From Syntrophaceae bacterium UBA6252 (GTDB lineage Bacteria; Desulfobacterota; Syntrophia; Syntrophales; UBA6807), in NCBI GenBank assembly GCA_002441265.1, contig DJVQ01000008.1, positions 32,919 through 41,319 on the forward strand: a stretch of DNA of 8,401 nucleotides, given 5' to 3'. The translations under genes and the position numbers were made by a program. Numbering within the stretch: position 1 is the stretch's first letter; each line of letters starts with the position of its first letter. Positions 6,808-8,401 of the stretch are shown here, piece by piece. The notes below the pieces were generated by a model. It was not told where the DNA came from. It did not search any database and saw only the letters and a program-made list of their open reading frames with translations.

Positions 6808-7356
6808 TCACTGGGGCTTTCCGCTTCCGGAATTCCCGCTCACGAAAACACCCTTGGAACTGACGTATTCCAGCACATCTTCCAGGAGATACCGGCGCAT
6901 GCGGCCTATCTTGTAGCCCCTCAGCTCGCCCCTGGCGGTGAGCCGCTTCAGGAAGGAACGGCTGACCTGCAGAATCCGGCAGACTTCCTTCCCGTCCAGC
7001 AGCCGGAACGTGCATATATTGTTGAAGTGGAGGTACAGCTTGATCTCCCGGCCGTCGCCGTCCTTTTCCGCATGGACCCGAAGACCCCGGTTTCCCTTGC
7101 AGAAGAAATAACGGACTTCCCCGCCGTCCCCGTCCACGATCCCGGGCTGCGGTTCCATCGAGACGGTGAACACCTTGATGTTCTCATTGGGAAGGGCGCT
7201 CCCGTTGCCGGGTCCGTCCGCCGGCGGCACCGGCCGGATGGAATCGAAAGGAATCCCCACGGGACCGCCGGGCAGTCCCCCCCCGGCCATTTCCAGGACC
7301 GGCGCGTCGCCCCGGACCGCCTCCCTTCTCCGTTTCACGATGCAGATCTTGTCCAT
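6808..7356 (-). CDS. Excisionase/MerR-type helix-turn-helix protein with an unrecognised N-terminal region
   Basis: The 182-residue protein ends with a winged-helix DNA-binding segment at about 117-168. It reads LLDGKEVCRILQVSRSFLKRL followed by the wing GYKIGRMRRYLLEDVLEYV, matching the excisionase-family HTH pattern. Residues 1-60 are Gly/Pro rich. Residues 60-116 look like a small beta-rich domain (VRYFFCKGNRGLRVHAEKDG...IKLYLHFNN) that I cannot name. Translation from the ATG at 7356 is preferred. The same frame stays open to an ATG at 7458, but that adds 34 low-quality residues and overlaps the candidate -10. GGGG about 10-13 nt upstream is a weak ribosome site. It sits between the Crp-type regulator and the ExeA gene, all on one strand. 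It could regulate this operon or a distant one; nothing nearby suggests an integrase. Confidence 0.7.
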   Translation of the reverse strand: MDKICIVKRRREAVRGDAPVLEMAGGGLPGGPVGIPFDSIRPVPPADGPGNGSALPNENIKVFTVSMEPQPGIVDGDGGEVRYFFCKGNRGLRVHAEKDGDGREIKLYLHFNNICTFRLLDGKEVCRILQVSRSFLKRLTARGELRGYKIGRMRRYLLEDVLEYVSSKGVFVSGNSGSGKPQ

Positions 7357-7401
7357 GCTCGAATGTCCCCGCAGAAAAGGTGTCTTCTCCCCCCATGGAA
7401 A

Positions 7402-7446
7402 CCCCTGACAGGGGACCGGGAAAAGTCCGGAGGAATGTTCTCCTCC
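7402..7446 (-). promoter_or_regulatory. Structured leader of the HTH-ExeA operon (three consecutive inverted repeats)
   Basis: Three inverted repeats follow one another in 45 bp: GGAGGA/TCCTCC around a 6-nt loop (7429-7446), CCGG/CCGG around 7 nt (7416-7430), and CCCC/GGGG around TGACA (7402-7414). The first and second share bases, so they could be alternative folds. In the minus-strand RNA the first arm is AAGGAGGA, a perfect Shine-Dalgarno-like sequence with no ATG, GTG or TTG at a suitable distance. No U-tract follows, so this is not an intrinsic terminator. It matches no riboswitch class I recognise. Confidence 0.35.
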
Positions 7447-7456
7447 TTGAGATTTC

Positions 7457-7499
7457 ATCCTACGGGTTGAGAAAGGGTTTTTCCGTGACTGCCGTCACA
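7457..7499 (-). promoter_or_regulatory. Candidate CRP-type class II promoter of the HTH-ExeA operon
   Basis: CGTGA-CTGCCG-TCACA (7484-7499) matches 9 of 10 core bases of the CRP consensus TGTGA-N6-TCACA. On the minus strand a -10-like TAGGAT occupies 7462-7457, which places the transcript start at about 7450. The centre of the palindrome (7491.5) is then at -41.5, exactly the class II activator position. The -35 sequence (CGGAAA at 17 bp) is poor, as is usual when an activator is needed. The site overlaps the stop codon of the Crp-type gene itself. Confidence 0.45.
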
Positions 7500-8220
7500 A
7501 CGGAAGCGTGTTGTCGAAGAAGAGGGGCTTCAGGAGAATCCTTCTTTTCTCTAGAATTTCTATCTCCCCGCCATGGGCGAGCTTGTCGAAGAGACGGGTC
7601 ACCGTTTCCCTGGAAACGGACGCGTAATCGCCGATGTCCTTGTGGGTAAGCTTGATGGAAAGGAGGATCCCCCGTTCCTCGCGGATTCCGTGGGGACCGC
7701 TCAGGGTTTTGAGGACAAGCCGGATTCTCTGCTCCGCGTCGGCGAAGCTCATGACCTTGACGGTCGTCCAGGCCTCCCGGAGCCGGGTGCACAAAAGGGT
7801 GATGATTTCTCTCAGCATCCGCCGGTCCGAGAGCACCTTCTCCTCGAAATCGGTCTTTCCGATCAGTCCGACGGCGGCGCGCTCCATGGCCACCACCGTG
7901 GCCGGTGAGGTCTTTCCGTCCAGGAGGGCCATCTCGCCGAAGAAGTCGCCCCGCCGGTGAATGGCCAGGATCTTCTCCTTTCCGTCGAATCCCGTCTGGA
8001 CGACCTTCACGGTCCCCGAAAAAACCACATACATGAAACGGGTGGTGTCCTCCTCCCGGAGGATCACCTCGTTTTTTCCGCAGGACCGGAAGGTGACGAT
8101 TCTGACCAGTTCCCGGAGGTCCTCGTCGCCGAGGGGGGAGCAGAACGGGAGGATCCGCAGGGTTTTCAGGATCTTCGTTTCCAGTTTCTTGTGCCCGTTG
8201 CCTCCGTCGCGCTGATTCAC
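7495..8220 (-). CDS. Crp/Fnr-family transcriptional regulator
   Basis: The 241-residue cytoplasmic regulator has a cyclic-nucleotide-binding-type beta barrel (about 23-118), a dimerisation helix (about 124-152) and a C-terminal winged HTH (about 190-232). The ligand cassette reads GEMALLDGKTSPATVV (95-110). The Arg-Ser pair that binds the cAMP phosphate in E. coli CRP is replaced by Ser-Pro, so the effector may not be cAMP. The recognition helix SRETVTRL (203-210) keeps R204, E205 and R209, equivalent to CRP R180, E181 and R185, so a TGTGA-type half-site is expected. There are only three Cys (27, 47, 144), not the FNR iron-sulfur cluster set. The start is GTG at 8220, with GGGAGG 6 nt upstream. 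The gene precedes the HTH-ExeA operon by 138 bp, and a CRP-like site lies at its stop codon. Confidence 0.88.
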   Translation of the reverse strand: MNQRDGGNGHKKLETKILKTLRILPFCSPLGDEDLRELVRIVTFRSCGKNEVILREEDTTRFMYVVFSGTVKVVQTGFDGKEKILAIHRRGDFFGEMALLDGKTSPATVVAMERAAVGLIGKTDFEEKVLSDRRMLREIITLLCTRLREAWTTVKVMSFADAEQRIRLVLKTLSGPHGIREERGILLSIKLTHKDIGDYASVSRETVTRLFDKLAHGGEIEILEKRRILLKPLFFDNTLPL

Positions 8221-8226
8221 GGACGT

Positions 8227-8232
8227 CCTCCC
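8227..8232 (-). promoter_or_regulatory. Strong ribosome binding site for the GTG start of the Crp-type gene
   Basis: GGGAGG on the minus strand lies 6 nt before the GTG at 8220-8218. No in-frame ATG is placed as well, and this site decides the start. Confidence 0.7.
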
Positions 8233-8299
8233 TGTTCGATCGCCCCCGAAAGGAACGCGGTCCTTCCTGGAACGCGCAAATCTTCCCTTTGATTGGACA

Positions 8300-8326
8300 C
8301 CTATACCAAAAAATAGTATTTCGCAA
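8300..8326 (-). promoter_or_regulatory. Weak promoter candidate for the Crp-type gene
   Basis: On the minus strand TTGCGA (8326-8321) and TATAGG (8305-8300) are separated by 15 bp, which is short for sigma-70. The A/T-rich spacer between them is the only A/T-rich stretch upstream of the gene apart from the repeat. The leader between this site and the start also holds a direct repeat GGAACGCG (8252-8259 and 8269-8276) and an inverted repeat AAGGA/TCCTT (8250-8265). No CRP-like autoregulatory site is seen here. Confidence 0.25.
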
Positions 8327-8363
8327 GACCCTGCCTCGTCCGGAGTCTCCCCCCGGTTTTCCT

Positions 8364-8401
8364 TGACGGCTTCGTAAAAAAGCCCATATGCTGCGTTCCC
8401 C
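8364..8401 (-). repeat. Start of a dispersed repeat with hairpin end (right edge, truncated)
   Basis: The element begins TGACGGCTTCGTAAAAAAGCC and runs off the window through CATATGCTGCGTT. GGCTT (8368-8372) and AAGCC (8380-8384) form a 5-bp hairpin around CGTAAAA. Its reverse complement shares 19 of 25 bases with the left edge of the window. From memory, repeats starting GACTTCGTAAAAAGTC and continuing with a CTGCTGCGTT-like sequence are frequent between genes in Desulfobacterota genomes and end in the inverted copy. Strand is arbitrary; it is given relative to the left copy. Confidence 0.5.

Noticed and set aside
5429..6916. 495-residue open frame on the plus strand opposite the ExeA gene
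   Set aside because: Arg/Gly/Pro-rich shadow of a gene with clear Walker motifs on the other strand.
7357..7458. 34-residue N-terminal extension of the HTH protein from the ATG at 7458
   Set aside because: Poor ribosome site, overlap with the -10 candidate and the structured leader, and unremarkable residues; the ATG at 7356 is preferred, though not proven.
7485..7498. GTGAC-TGCC-GTCAC read as a terminator of the Crp-type gene
   Set aside because: No U-tract follows it on the minus strand; it fits better as a protein-binding palindrome.
7495..8220. FNR-type oxygen sensor
   Set aside because: The N-terminal cysteine cluster needed for the iron-sulfur centre is missing.

Overview
The window is GC-rich bacterial chromosome, most likely from a Desulfobacterota (deltaproteobacterial, Syntrophales-like) genome. 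Three things point that way. The EF-G belongs to the 'spd' (spirochaete/planctomycete/deltaproteobacteria) type that is sister to mitochondrial EF-G1. The ExeA-type ATPase opens with a Desulfobacterota-like sequence. Both window edges carry a TTTTTACGA-type dispersed repeat that I associate with such genomes. The lineage is an inference; there is no rRNA in the window.

Layout, left to right. Positions 1-25 hold one end of a dispersed repeat. A membrane-bound diguanylate cyclase (133-1584, +) follows, behind a candidate promoter whose -10 is covered by a perfect 15-bp palindrome. A 284-bp intergenic region then holds a TTGACA promoter candidate and a strong intrinsic terminator just upstream of fusA (1869-3956, +). 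Next come a RecA/RAD55-like P-loop ATPase (4049-4765, +) and an HD-domain phosphohydrolase (4762-5382, +) joined by a 4-base GTGA stop/start overlap, so probably translationally coupled. The HD gene overlaps tail-to-tail by 35 bp with an ExeA/GspA-family AAA+ ATPase (5348-6775, -). Upstream of that, on the same strand, are an excisionase-type helix-turn-helix protein (6808-7356, -) and a Crp/Fnr regulator (7495-8220, -, GTG start). Positions 8364-8401 hold the start of a second dispersed repeat, in the opposite orientation to the first.

How the parts may work together. The right half looks like a small regulatory circuit. The Crp-type protein has the recognition-helix residues (R, E and R, spaced as in E. 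coli CRP) expected to read TGTGA-N6-TCACA. A 9/10 match to that site lies exactly at the class II distance (centre -41.5) from a TAGGAT -10 element in front of the HTH-ExeA operon. The left half combines c-di-GMP synthesis with a stand-alone translation elongation factor and a two-gene ATPase/HD pair of unknown substrate.

The long open frames antisense to fusA, the cyclase and the ExeA gene are shadows caused by high GC and were left out. No rRNA, tRNA, CRISPR array, transposase or phage gene was seen.
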